Positions 63,801-64,000 of a stretch of 64,000 nucleotides of DNA are shown piece by piece. Below the pieces are notes generated by a model, which was given only the letters and a program-made list of their open reading frames with translations, made no database searches and was not told where the DNA came from. The position numbers and the translations under genes were made by a program. Every line of letters starts with the position of its first letter. Within the stretch, counting starts at the first letter, position 1. Origin of the DNA: Cyclina sinensis. Taxonomy: Eukaryota; Mollusca; Bivalvia; Venerida; Veneridae. Location of the stretch: positions 40,100,780 through 40,164,779 of the forward strand of contig JAAONU010000001.1 of NCBI GenBank assembly GCA_012932295.1. Direction: 5' to 3'.

Positions 63801-63827
63801 GATTCATTGAAAGGAAACTGTGTATAG
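3742..63827 (+). CDS. Giant multi-vWA, Cys-rich-module extracellular protein (partial gene, 41 exons)
   Basis: Forty-one exons with GT-AG junctions join into about 2,249 codons without a stop. The summed exon length (6,750 nt) fits a phase-1 entry and a phase-1 exit. Domain order is vWA1, vWA2, vWA3, two six-Cys modules, vWA4, vWA5, vWA6, a Cys module, vWA7, linker, vWA8, vWA9, a Cys module, vWA10, vWA11. vWA domains bind ligands through a MIDAS metal site (DxSxS, T, TDG); it is intact in vWA3, 4, 7, 8 and 10 only. The Cys modules resemble ephrin-receptor-like (GCC2_GCC3) repeats, a pairing with vWA known from SVEP1-type proteins. No membrane segment is visible. Matrix or adhesion function is inferred; the closest named families are collagen VI, matrilin and SVEP1. 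Both ends lie outside the window. Individual exons are listed below. Confidence 0.9.
4038..4091. repeat. Short hairpin repeat (11-bp perfect arms)
   Basis: AGTATAGAGCC at 4038-4048 pairs with GGCTCTATACT at 4081-4091. A GC-rich loop lies between, in an otherwise AT-rich intron. The contrast in composition suggests a small inserted element. Confidence 0.6.
4573..4742 (+). CDS. Exon 2: vWA1, second strand region
   Basis: Acceptor cacctag, donor gtaagt, phases 2 to 1. Encodes FELGADKGRVAVLLFDAA and the loop up to VDNAVG. The RVAVLLFD strand matches the RIGIIAFS-type strand of the other vWA copies. The next exon is 25.7 kb away. Confidence 0.88.
5507..5963. mobile_element. MITE-like element, 457 bp, ~57-bp terminal inverted repeats
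   Basis: The left end GTGGCCATACCAC and the following ~45 bases match the reverse complement of the right end (about 5905-5963) with few mismatches, including the shared block GATGTCATTTAG. No transposase frame lies inside. The target duplication is not clear. Confidence 0.75.
6850..9165 (+). repeat. Minisatellite, ~58-bp unit made of two ~29-bp halves
   Basis: About 39 units. Each has a 'gctacaggagaaatacttct' half and a 'gctaggagaaaaacttcaca' half, ending in ggtaag. Some units replace 'aggagaaata' with 'agttagaatg', which gives a second-level pattern. Copies at the edges (6850-6900, 8900-9165) are more diverged, and faint echoes continue to about 9570. It lies in the long intron of the vWA gene. 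Confidence 0.93.
9166..10334. other. Intron sequence, minisatellite echoes only
   Basis: Short 'cttctcag' and 'aataagat' echoes of the minisatellite run to about 9570. After that I see AT-rich intron without a gene or clear repeat. Confidence 0.4.
10335..11029. mobile_element. TIR element, ~695 bp, 16-bp perfect ends
   Basis: TACTGTGAAATCATTT at 10335-10350 is exactly inverted at 11014-11029. If the outer TA is the target duplication, the ends are CTGTGAAATCATTT and a Tc1/mariner-type origin is possible. The ends are CpG-rich inside (gcgcgaa and gaccgcgc blocks), unlike the surrounding intron. No transposase was recognised. Confidence 0.75.
11030..13039. other. Intron with diverged repeats, no gene
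   Basis: A short 'ctgtctgtccatctgtctgtct' style microsatellite lies at about 11732-11770, next to diverged repeat text. Open frames here (12026-12459, 12841-13032) show no domain pattern. Confidence 0.4.
13040..14720 (+). repeat. Older interspersed repeat split by the hAT-like insertion
   Basis: 'cactgattacttctgtgaagttcggctgaaat' at about 13060-13092 recurs as 'gatcacttctgtgaagtttggctgaaat' at about 14336-14363 and 'gtgtgaagtttggttgaa' at about 14485. Blocks reading 'aaagggcaataac' alternate with these. The transposon at 13104-14104 sits inside the first unit. Confidence 0.6.
13104..14104. mobile_element. Non-autonomous hAT-like DNA transposon, 1,001 bp
   Basis: The ends CATACCTGCCATA (13104-13116) and TATGGCAGGTATG (14092-14104) are a perfect 13-bp inverted repeat. 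GCCAAAGG flanks both sides (13096-13103 and 14105-14112), an 8-bp target duplication as made by hAT transposases. TCCCGGAAA-like motifs recur just inside both ends, as hAT subterminal binding sites do. It is CpG-richer than its surroundings. The internal frames do not look like a transposase. Confidence 0.88.
14940..15410 (+). repeat. Three diverged ~150-bp tandem units
   Basis: The phrases 'gcacaactcctcct', 'aaaccttacagaaatgttca' and 'gcaggagt.atggga' recur in order at about 14968, 15113 and 15268. Related text is present near 25575 and 57915. Confidence 0.6.
15411..18916. other. Intron, no gene; one weak SINE-like stretch
   Basis: At about 16590-16850 there is tRNA-like text ('tttagagcatttggct', 'ggttttgaatccca') followed by a body and an AT-rich tail, possibly an eroded SINE. 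The rest shows nothing I can name. Confidence 0.4.
18917..19362. repeat. Two SINE bodies in inverted orientation
   Basis: 18917-19090 reads 'gatgagacttta...ctctggaatgggatgct...tgcactatccccc'. 19240-19362 carries the same text on the other strand. A tRNA-like head ('aagtttgatcccca') lies between them at about 19130-19190. The same body occurs at 37955-38190 and 60697-60960. Confidence 0.65.
19925..20850 (+). repeat. Interspersed repeat copy 2 with long poly-C and AC tracts
   Basis: Matches 2030-2640 block by block and ends with the same 'gatgggtacttgcaagct' text. Poly-C runs at about 20478-20520 and 20588-20616 and an (AC)n run at 20622-20650 lie in its 3' part. This explains the glycine-only open frames on the reverse strand. 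Confidence 0.65.
20860..22123. other. Intron, nothing recognised
   Basis: AT-rich, with no domain-like frame and no clear repeat boundaries. Confidence 0.4.
22124..22572. mobile_element. TIR element, 449 bp, with an internal tRNA-like sequence
   Basis: TAAAGCGACTGACTCACAGA at 22124-22143 is inverted at 22553-22572 with one mismatch. Inside, at about 22255-22335, the minus strand carries a tRNA-like segment with an A box (TGGCTTAGTGG) and a perfect B box (GGTTCGAATCC). The acceptor-stem ends do not pair, so this is not a working tRNA gene. Confidence 0.7.
23151..24269 (-). CDS. Intronless class A (rhodopsin-like) GPCR, probable peptide-type orphan receptor
   Basis: One open frame of 372 residues with seven hydrophobic segments, approximately 33-54, 64-86, 101-128, 146-164, 189-213, 240-264 and 286-306. 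TM1 has GN (44-45) and TM2 has LAVSD (69-73). Cys102 and Cys176 form the expected TM3 to loop-2 disulfide. The TM3 DRY triplet is replaced by EKA (126-128). TM6 has no CWxP but keeps a Pro (258). TM7 reads NMVLY (300-304) in place of NPxxY. CC at 320-321 may be palmitoylated, and NLS at residue 3 is a possible glycosylation site. The overall pattern resembles lophotrochozoan FMRFamide/neuropeptide-type orphan receptors. It lies antisense inside the 25.7-kb intron of the vWA gene and is a complete gene, not a broken copy. The first Met (24269) was chosen; Met6 is an alternative. Confidence 0.9.
   Translation of the reverse strand: MDNLSMQTTHSYMPYTISDEQEFISTFLMAKIYKILITIVGLTGNGVTIVILTNKRNRKSSTAIYLTALAVSDILILIFGPFCDWLEVMWKVIIREYGSFTCKLQTFMHYSSSSTSSWLLAAVTIEKAISVTLPYRVRSSCTTKITFAVILATWIILYSVNMHFLFGMGHTYNKVCDWVSVQYMNFANYVLPWIDFCLCFAIPFIIMSIGNIIIVRQLAVTRTRRKFLTNGNSKFARNLSVSLILVTVNIVFIVTVGPIYILSIIDPYLVSSLSPQQMASVRNFWGPLLNCLWEMNAALNMVLYILSGSKFRQEIKYLLCCRKPKKEIGVFDNSFLLNKCFMLSSRRRMFLEQKDSESSLMELKNLKFSSPT
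24270..25690. other. 5' side of the GPCR gene and intron sequence
   Basis: The region upstream of the GPCR start on the minus strand is AT-rich, and I see no convincing TATA box. An acceptor-like gtttag sits just before the start codon, so an untranslated 5' exon is possible. A diverged 'caactcctcc' repeat begins at about 25490. Confidence 0.35.
25691..26622 (+). mobile_element. Helitron-like (HINE/pearl-type) element, copy 1
   Basis: Starts with a CCCCAC/GTGGGG hairpin, then a TCCG/TACG microsatellite (25729-25774), then four near-identical ~168-bp tandem units beginning at about 25793, 25960, 26128 and 26296. It ends with the hairpin GTGTCC/GGACAC and AGTTCTAG at 26622. The 3' hairpin followed by CTAG is the Helitron-end signature. 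The microsatellite plus tandem core matches the 'pearl' plan described in bivalves. No Rep/helicase frame is present. Confidence 0.75.
26985..27200 (+). repeat. Dispersed repeat, pair with 52035-52262
   Basis: Both copies share 'gttttggaaatttattaatt', 'taatagtcttacc', 'tatgggtacttt', 'cagttcacagactg', 'atcaaggtaa' and 'actgtgaccattgc' in the same order, with small indels. Confidence 0.7.
27201..28015. other. Intron with weak tandem repetition
   Basis: The phrases 'gaaacttcttaatcatgcaagtgg', 'ttggaattgctttagtgtc' and relatives recur roughly every 130-180 bp, suggesting an eroded interspersed repeat. No gene. Confidence 0.35.
28016..28090 (+). repeat. tRNA-like SINE head (pseudo-tRNA)
   Basis: A-box match TAGCTCAATAG, and a B-box-like GGTTCCACCCC that lacks the conserved GA. 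The first five bases GCCCA can pair with TGGGC near the end, but the T arm is poor. A tRNA-derived repeat is likelier than a working tRNA. Confidence 0.6.
28091..28935. other. Intron; one 19-bp palindrome
   Basis: TCATGTGAC-T-GTCACATGA at 28511-28529 is a perfect palindrome, followed closely by a further half copy (TTCATGTGACAGT). Otherwise nothing recognised. Confidence 0.4.
28936..29765 (+). repeat. Interspersed repeat of the 'gctcacctgagcc' type
   Basis: Begins at 'tagctcacctgagcctttgg' and ends near 'caggtgagcgatctagggcc' / 'atggccctcttgtt'. It carries two internal copies of 'aaatcttcttgtctgaaacc' and 'gtctagtggacctctacc'. It is distantly related to 2030-2640 and 19925-20850. Confidence 0.6.
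29766..30457. other. Intron end before exon 3
   Basis: Diverged repeat text ('aaggtcaccagctgaaat', 'gaacttggccatgtgcaa'-like). No gene. Ends with the acceptor atttcag at 30457. Confidence 0.4.
30458..30657 (+). CDS. Exon 3: vWA1, central part
   Basis: Acceptor tatttcag, donor gtaact, phases 1 to 0. Encodes GLAAMRKYFMNNN to AELNSYQ. The position equivalent to the TDG metal loop reads TLG, so the Asp is gone, in line with the damaged first motif. IQLMLIGIDGG matches the IxVVAIGxG strand. Confidence 0.88.
30871..31616 (+). mobile_element. Helitron-like (HINE/pearl-type) element, copy 2, next to a splice acceptor
   Basis: Same plan as 25691-26622: 'aaagtggggagcatatag', a TCCG microsatellite, three ~167-bp units from about 30960, 31126 and 31293 (the third cut short), then the GTGTCC/GGACAC hairpin and CTAG at 31613-31616. 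It makes up most of the intron between exons 3 and 4 and stops 11 nt before exon 4. Confidence 0.78.
31628..31724 (+). CDS. Exon 4: vWA1, C-terminal part
   Basis: Acceptor atgtttcag, donor gtgagt, phases 0 to 1. Encodes MFDPVDGPVLIAPITTL through AELKADLLR, the last strand and helix of vWA1. The upstream splice context is largely supplied by a transposable element ending at 31616. Confidence 0.85.
32431..32463 (+). CDS. Exon 5: 33-nt linker micro-exon
   Basis: Flanked by ataatttcag and gtaagt, phases 1 to 1. Encodes YAMISRIRKRY between vWA1 and vWA2. It is short and basic. The symmetric phase means it could be skipped without a frameshift. Support is splice signals and phase only. Confidence 0.68.
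33034..33139 (+). CDS. Exon 6: vWA2, first strand
   Basis: Acceptor catttcag, donor gtaaga, phases 1 to 2. Encodes WDAKFDFIVLLHDESGRVDGG. The DxSxS site reads DESGR, so one Ser is lost and vWA2 probably lacks a normal MIDAS. Confidence 0.88.
33653..34424. mobile_element. Fold-back / TIR element, ~770 bp
   Basis: TATGGTGGCTGATTTCT and the following ~35 bases to GGCAGGG (33653-33697) are inverted at about 34381-34424. Further inverted motifs inside (tgtcatgttggcagg, ttctggcagggttaaa against ggattaaaccccaccagaa) suggest a fold-back structure. Confidence 0.7.
34425..35869. other. Intron with a diverged direct repeat
   Basis: 'gaatagatggc', 'atggaaattacgca' and 'tcaaaattctggttgctat' at about 35165-35230 recur at about 35322-35395, a tandem pair in an old repeat. 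No gene. Confidence 0.45.
35870..36021 (+). CDS. Exon 7: vWA2, second strand region
   Basis: Acceptor gtgcacag, donor gtagag, phases 2 to 1. Encodes YEFGVNNVLAGVITFGAN and then the loop to LSLTPTG. The strand LAGVITFGA aligns with the equivalent strand of the other domains. Confidence 0.87.
36688..36840 (+). CDS. Exon 8: vWA2, third-motif region
   Basis: Acceptor gtcatcag, donor gtaggc, phases 1 to 1. Encodes GGPNVLAALDALITMFANHG and AKVALLVIQGDVRLDDL. The TDG motif is IQG here, a second MIDAS loss in vWA2. Confidence 0.88.
37057..37129. mobile_element. Fragment of the hAT-like element, opposite orientation
   Basis: CATACCTGCCATAATTTTTC and the following ~50 bases match the reverse complement of 14032-14104, the right end of the 1,001-bp element. 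The rest of the element is missing. Confidence 0.8.
37441..37593 (+). CDS. Exon 9: vWA2, C-terminal part
   Basis: Acceptor ttcactag, donor gtatgt, phases 1 to 1. Encodes GISVAAVGIGPETDVVDLKS and the closing helix to DASVIA. It contains no internal ATG-initiated reading frame of note; it was found from the acceptor and the vWA strand pattern. Confidence 0.88.
37955..38190 (+). repeat. SINE-like copy
   Basis: Has 'ggtcacaaatacgatcccc' (head), 'tatcagtgctatacactgagcat', 'tgtatcttgcactatcc' and a closing 'accaacaataaa', matching 18917-19090. Confidence 0.62.
38366..38419 (+). CDS. Exon 10: 54-nt linker exon
   Basis: Acceptor ttttttctag, donor gtaagt, phases 1 to 1. Encodes LARGIYQPQGAGNILRLP between vWA2 and vWA3. 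It is a low-complexity linker supported by strong splice signals and phase. Confidence 0.72.
38946..39063 (+). CDS. Exon 11: vWA3, canonical MIDAS loop
   Basis: Acceptor tattcaag, donor gtatgt, phases 1 to 2. Encodes CSGRTGFEPGIIFLVDASES and the following helix. DASES is a perfect DxSxS metal motif, the first intact one in the window. Confidence 0.9.
39314..39587 (+). CDS. Exon 12: vWA3, central part
   Basis: Acceptor ctttacag, donor gtaagc, phases 2 to 0. Encodes FTMPGVDMGALAFANAV, then TTATYLAIRKMVEMF (T motif) and VAVLLTDGKSVNTPQ (TDG motif). Two exons found separately in vWA1 and vWA2 are fused here. Confidence 0.9.
39588..41201. other. Intron of vWA3, nothing recognised
   Basis: AT-rich intron. 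The open frame at 40704-40907 has no domain pattern and no usable phase. Confidence 0.4.
41202..41394 (+). CDS. Exon 13: vWA3, C-terminal part
   Basis: Acceptor gtctacag, donor gtaagt, phases 0 to 1. Encodes DAQRARDAGIELVAIGIGG, then the acidic helix DVFDDELEKI and the end SVQSLICA. Helix and strand pattern are typical of vWA C-termini. Confidence 0.9.
41941..41955 (+). CDS. Exon 14: 15-nt micro-exon
   Basis: Acceptor tattttgcag, donor gtgaga, phases 1 to 1, encoding only LIRPG. The preceding pyrimidine-rich tract and the donor are good. Exon 13 could also join directly to exon 15 in frame, so the micro-exon may be alternative. Confidence 0.6.
42279..42437 (+). CDS. Exon 15: six-Cys ephrin-receptor-like module A
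   Basis: Acceptor tttttctag, donor gtaagt, phases 1 to 1. Six Cys in the order CEKGNY, ECIACPVGTY, FCAKCDPG, LCI, as in GCC2_GCC3 / ephrin-receptor-like repeats of extracellular proteins. One complete module per symmetric exon. Confidence 0.9.
42438..43237. repeat. Intron largely of old repeat sequence
   Basis: Loosely repeated phrases ('gaagttggacactttggtatttt', 'agttagacacaagggtatttt', 'gtggccc.tgattta') at about 42600-42850 suggest a diverged interspersed repeat with 150-200-bp periodicity. Confidence 0.4.
43238..43402 (+). CDS. Exon 16: six-Cys ephrin-receptor-like module B
   Basis: Acceptor gttctag, donor gtatgt, phases 1 to 1. Encodes ACDAGYYLD, GTCKICPIGEYQPNSGQTQC, EKC and DDC: six Cys at the same spacing as module A. 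It is the only module placed directly next to another Cys module. Confidence 0.9.
43946..44057 (+). CDS. Exon 17: vWA4, MIDAS loop
   Basis: Acceptor ttgtccag, donor gtttgt, phases 1 to 2. Encodes CEIPTDLVFVVDATASIG and a helix ending NQLDR. The motif is DATAS; Thr can serve in place of the first Ser, so metal binding is plausible. Confidence 0.9.
44439..44571 (+). CDS. Exon 18: vWA4, second strand region
   Basis: Acceptor tttcatag, donor gtaaat, phases 2 to 0. Encodes FEIGSNIDETRISIVRIG, then TIRELK. Its downstream phase-0 intron position is not seen at this point in the other vWA copies. Confidence 0.88.
45215..45312 (+). repeat. 18-bp tandem repeat, about 5.4 units
   Basis: Unit 'gtgaccaagattatatat' with a C/T change in some copies. 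It lies in the intron between exons 18 and 19. Because 18 is a multiple of three it also reads as an open (CDQDYI) repeat, which I do not consider coding. Confidence 0.88.
45626..45932 (+). CDS. Exon 19: vWA4, second half
   Basis: Acceptor ttgagcag, donor gtaacc, phases 0 to 1. Encodes GFDLRTNTASAIEKSAG (T motif), AKVIFIVTDGISQNP (TDG motif) and YEIVVLGVGSQYF, ending ICK. The second half of the domain is in one exon. Confidence 0.9.
46433..46586 (+). CDS. Exon 20: linker and start of vWA5 (no MIDAS)
   Basis: Acceptor tgtttatag, donor gtaagt, phases 1 to 2. A Pro-rich linker (RWKPPVVTVPPSVKC) leads into NVALDLILVMNLPQDLTF. The Asp-Ser metal motif is replaced by MNLPQD, so this domain has no first metal loop. 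Confidence 0.86.
46995..47271 (+). CDS. Exon 21: vWA5, central part
   Basis: Acceptor cattttaag, donor gtataa, phases 2 to 0. Encodes LELSSTKVNVGVLSFTS, GLGTATSLALVEAKNM and ALILLVDSESDN. TDG is VDS here. The nearby acceptor at 46936 was rejected because its frame stops at once. Confidence 0.86.
47688..47965 (+). CDS. Exon 22: end of vWA5 fused to start of vWA6
   Basis: Acceptor atgttgcag, donor gtttgt, phases 0 to 2. Encodes EEEGIYAISVGKGTSGG to SKLCPENFKC (vWA5 end), then YTLHVAYIWYFSGSGTILDR (vWA6 start). It is the only exon in the window joining two vWA domains without an intron between them. vWA6 has no DxSxS. Confidence 0.88.
48235..48593 (+). CDS. Exon 23: rest of vWA6
   Basis: Acceptor tccacag, donor gtttgt, phases 2 to 1. 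Encodes FTNVIASVIEVSDSTEIK, VYDTIHNIVIITDRLSTD and VKILIINARAVGD, ending TTLCK. TDG is TDR. Apart from the conserved phase-2 intron before it, the domain has no internal intron. Confidence 0.88.
48993..49154 (+). CDS. Exon 24: six-Cys ephrin-receptor-like module C
   Basis: Acceptor tccttcag, donor gtgagt, phases 1 to 1. Encodes EPCDSGYEIGDDGKCQPC, EGSYRDK, PCLAC and DAC: six Cys. It separates the degenerate vWA6 from the canonical vWA7. Confidence 0.9.
49155..50128. other. Intron between Cys module C and vWA7
   Basis: Repeat-like text ('gttatggcccttcaattg', 'gatgaattttcaaatagttttggccctttta') of the molluscan interspersed type. No gene. Confidence 0.4.
50129..50237 (+). CDS. Exon 25: vWA7, MIDAS loop
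   Basis: Acceptor ttttccag, donor gtaagt, phases 1 to 2. Encodes CEKPMDLIFVIDATMSIG and the helix to NLVDK. The motif DATMS retains Asp, Thr and Ser. Confidence 0.9.
50518..50828 (+). CDS. Exon 26: vWA7, central part
   Basis: Acceptor caactcaag, donor gtaaca, phases 2 to 1. Encodes FPVGLGDNETRIAVVKIGE, then QQTNTAASLAKVLEIF (T motif) and IVLVATDGKSENTFQ (TDG motif). Confidence 0.9.
51448..51594 (+). CDS. Exon 27: vWA7, C-terminal part
   Basis: Acceptor atatttcag, donor gtaaga, phases 1 to 1. Encodes IRTVVIALGSGVFQPEIEAL and the closing helix, ending TIHEEICD. Confidence 0.9.
52035..52262 (+). repeat. Dispersed repeat, pair with 26985-27200
   Basis: Second copy of the repeat described at 26985-27200, in the same orientation, in the intron between exons 27 and 28. 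Confidence 0.7.
52627..52756 (+). repeat. 16/17-bp alternating tandem repeat
   Basis: About eight units of 'tttcccc.aaactttag' with alternating 'ccccaaac' and 'cccctgaac' versions. This makes a mixed 33-bp higher-order period. Confidence 0.85.
53155..53208 (+). CDS. Exon 28: 54-nt Pro/Thr linker exon
   Basis: Acceptor ctttttcag, donor gtaaga, phases 1 to 1. Encodes AAKNYIPATTDPETPDLL, a Pro/Thr-rich hinge between vWA7 and vWA8. Other canonical domains are preceded by a Cys module at this place. Confidence 0.72.
   Translation: MLRIIYLLPQTQKHLIF
53381..53422. repeat. Hairpin, 18-nt arms with one mismatch
   Basis: CCTTTAACTGCTGTAGCT pairs with AGCTAGAGCAGTTAAAGG around a 6-base loop. The only mismatch is a G-G at the sixth position from the loop. 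It lies in an intron. Confidence 0.7.
53985..54048 (+). pseudogene. Degenerate copy of exon 29 acceptor and start (copy 1)
   Basis: 'tttcaggggaatatgtaaaagctacatgaattatgg' resembles the exon 29 boundary, with an acceptor-like cag at 53993. The exon part is interrupted by changes and then runs into 'gttagtgaataattttcattaatg', as in the other copies. Confidence 0.6.
54049..54934. mobile_element. Repeat inserted within the exon 29 duplication array
   Basis: The ends TACAGTCAAACTTGT (from about 54050) and ACAAGTTCAACTGTA (to about 54931) are imperfect inverted repeats (13 of 15). The inside has 'aaaggcc' and 'ggccgggaataatggtcatt' style text. It separates pseudo-exon copy 1 from copies 2 to 4. 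Confidence 0.55.
54936..55177 (+). pseudogene. Three tandem copies of exon 29 acceptor and first codons (copies 2-4)
   Basis: Exon-like starts at about 54950, 55026 and 55106 are spaced 76, 80 and 72 nt, with the real exon at 55178. Copies 3 and 4 keep a cag acceptor; copy 2 has cat. They encode ECKSYMDMVLVNNS-like peptides, in place of ECKSYMDMVFVIDAS in the real exon. Copy 3 stops at TAA. Copy 4 stays open and in frame into exon 29. Confidence 0.85.
55178..55286 (+). CDS. Exon 29: vWA8, MIDAS loop
   Basis: Acceptor gtatttcag, donor gtaaga, phases 1 to 2. Encodes GECKSYMDMVFVIDASMSV and its helix. DASMS is a canonical metal motif. Four partial copies of this exon start lie upstream, the nearest at 55106 in the same frame. 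Confidence 0.9.
55819..56024 (+). CDS. Exon 30: vWA8, second strand and T motif
   Basis: Acceptor tatttcag, donor gtactt, phases 2 to 1. Encodes LDIGQDKIRIGIIAFSATV and GSTNTAAALSRMIDMFTQK. The STNTAAAL segment carries the MIDAS threonine. Confidence 0.9.
56654..56752 (+). CDS. Exon 31: vWA8, TDG motif
   Basis: Acceptor atttttag, donor gtattc, phases 1 to 1. Encodes RQNSPFVGIVITDGKSSSPS to QLAKDK. It contains the TDG metal aspartate. Confidence 0.9.
57096..57239 (+). CDS. Exon 32: vWA8, C-terminal part
   Basis: Acceptor tataacag, donor gtatgt, phases 1 to 1. Encodes IHIVAIGFGVSIFAQELYDM and the end, LLDLSCS. Confidence 0.9.
57240..58292. other. Intron between vWA8 and vWA9
   Basis: Contains 'aaactactggtgtaatttcatccaaactttacaggaatgttca' text at about 57925, related to the 'caactcctcct' repeats at 14940-15410. 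No gene. Confidence 0.45.
58293..58398 (+). CDS. Exon 33: vWA9, first strand (no MIDAS)
   Basis: Acceptor atgcacag, donor gtcaga, phases 1 to 2. Encodes FTCPHEMDIIAVWDLLNFDT and a helix. The motif is DLLNF in place of DxSxS. The donor gtcaga is weaker than its neighbours. Confidence 0.84.
59086..59252 (+). CDS. Exon 34: vWA9, central part
   Basis: Acceptor tatcctag, donor gtttac, phases 2 to 1. Encodes FPVSKVTNIFVDHVDDVAEA and DTGIARVLMVITDKQIETD. TDG is TDK. Confidence 0.87.
59535..59714 (+). CDS. Exon 35: vWA9, C-terminal part
   Basis: Acceptor tctattag, donor gtgagt, phases 1 to 1. Encodes TTEAKNAGILVMMVDAAAV to VIQRSLCS, the last strand and helix of vWA9. Confidence 0.88.
60140..60304 (+). 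CDS. Exon 36: six-Cys ephrin-receptor-like module D
   Basis: Acceptor ttcttcag, donor gtggga, phases 1 to 1. Encodes APCQGGTAV, SCKKCGVDEY, LCVNCPTGRSTEG and SDC: six Cys. The donor is weaker than usual but the phase fits. Confidence 0.89.
60697..60960 (+). repeat. SINE-like copy with tRNA-like head
   Basis: The head 'gtggtattgctcaggaatgg' and B-box-like 'gaggttgatccc' are followed by the body 'aaatgagacataaaacc', 'ctctggaatgggatgct', 'cttgcactatcccc', as at 18917 and 37955. Confidence 0.65.
61004..61112 (+). CDS. Exon 37: vWA10, MIDAS loop
   Basis: Acceptor tttttacag, donor gtaagt, phases 1 to 2. Encodes CRAPMDIVFVVDSSESISS and its helix. DSSES is a perfect DxSxS motif. Confidence 0.91.
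61647..61798 (+). CDS. Exon 38: vWA10, second strand region
   Basis: Acceptor tcttacag, donor gtttgt, phases 2 to 1. Encodes MDISLDRTRVGLVPYTS, then the helix to RQGDLPT. Confidence 0.89.
62042..62347 (+). CDS. Exon 39: vWA10, second half
   Basis: Acceptor atattcag, donor gtattt, phases 1 to 1. Encodes GTNTARAIDAAKDM (T motif), MHIIVVVTDGISTNT (TDG motif) and FIRLYSLGVGPNVF to TETICE. With exon 37 this is the best-preserved MIDAS domain in the window. Confidence 0.91.
62772..62883 (+). CDS. Exon 40: vWA11, first strand (no MIDAS)
   Basis: Acceptor gattttag, donor gtaatt, phases 1 to 2. Encodes FTCGKEMNVVIFEDRTTTD and a helix. DRTTT replaces DxSxS. The FTC start resembles the degenerate vWA9. 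Confidence 0.87.
63499..63827 (+). CDS. Exon 41: rest of vWA11, last exon in window
   Basis: Acceptor gtttctag, donor gtaaat, phases 2 to 1. Encodes SVSYTSLAALDTLVRNQD, KLFVFITKTDIAD (TDG lost) and GGIVVVINADKN, ending RKLCI. The phase-1 exit shows that coding continues beyond 64000. Confidence 0.89.
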
Positions 63828-64000
63828 GTAAATCTTACATAACTTCAATAACAAATGGTCATCTTTAGTTTTACCAGTTATGTTGTTTAAGTGTTCTTAG
63901 AATTTGCTGTGCAGTGCATCTTAAGCAAAAGAAAAGGTTAAGCATTTGCATATTTCATATTCTTTGCATATTTAATTATTTCAAATTGTTTTGGTCCTGA

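Overview
The window is animal nuclear DNA: AT-rich, with introns carrying GT-AG splice signals and many interspersed repeats. The repeats look molluscan, probably bivalve: elements with a TCCG microsatellite followed by ~168-bp tandem units, repeats of the 'gctcacctgagcc' type, and tRNA-like SINE heads. The bivalve assignment is inference; no mitochondrial or ribosomal marker is present.

Almost the whole window belongs to one plus-strand gene that enters from the left and leaves on the right. I could place 41 coding exons between 3742 and 63827. They total 6,750 nt and join in one open frame of about 2,249 codons, with every intron phase agreeing. They encode eleven consecutive von Willebrand factor A (vWA) domains. 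Four six-cysteine modules of the ephrin-receptor-like (GCC2_GCC3) type are interspersed: two in tandem after vWA3, one after vWA6 and one after vWA9. Five vWA domains (3, 4, 7, 8, 10) keep a metal-binding (MIDAS) motif. Six (1, 2, 5, 6, 9, 11) have lost it. The product is probably a large extracellular matrix or adhesion protein in the collagen VI / matrilin / SVEP1-like category. Neither the signal peptide nor the C-terminus lies in the window.

Layout: 1-3741 is upstream intron with repeats. 3742-4742 holds the first two exons. 4743-30457 is a 25.7-kb intron that contains an intronless class A GPCR gene on the minus strand (23151-24269), a 2.3-kb minisatellite and many transposon relics. 30458-63827 holds the other 39 exons, separated by introns of 0.2 to 2.7 kb.

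The most unusual items are these. An array of partial copies of one vWA exon start lies just upstream of the real exon, and the nearest copy reads in frame into it. A Helitron-like element ends 11 nt before a splice acceptor. A minisatellite carries a consensus splice donor in many of its units. A 1,001-bp hAT-like element has a 13-bp terminal inverted repeat and an 8-bp target duplication. All eleven vWA domains share a phase-2 intron at the same place.
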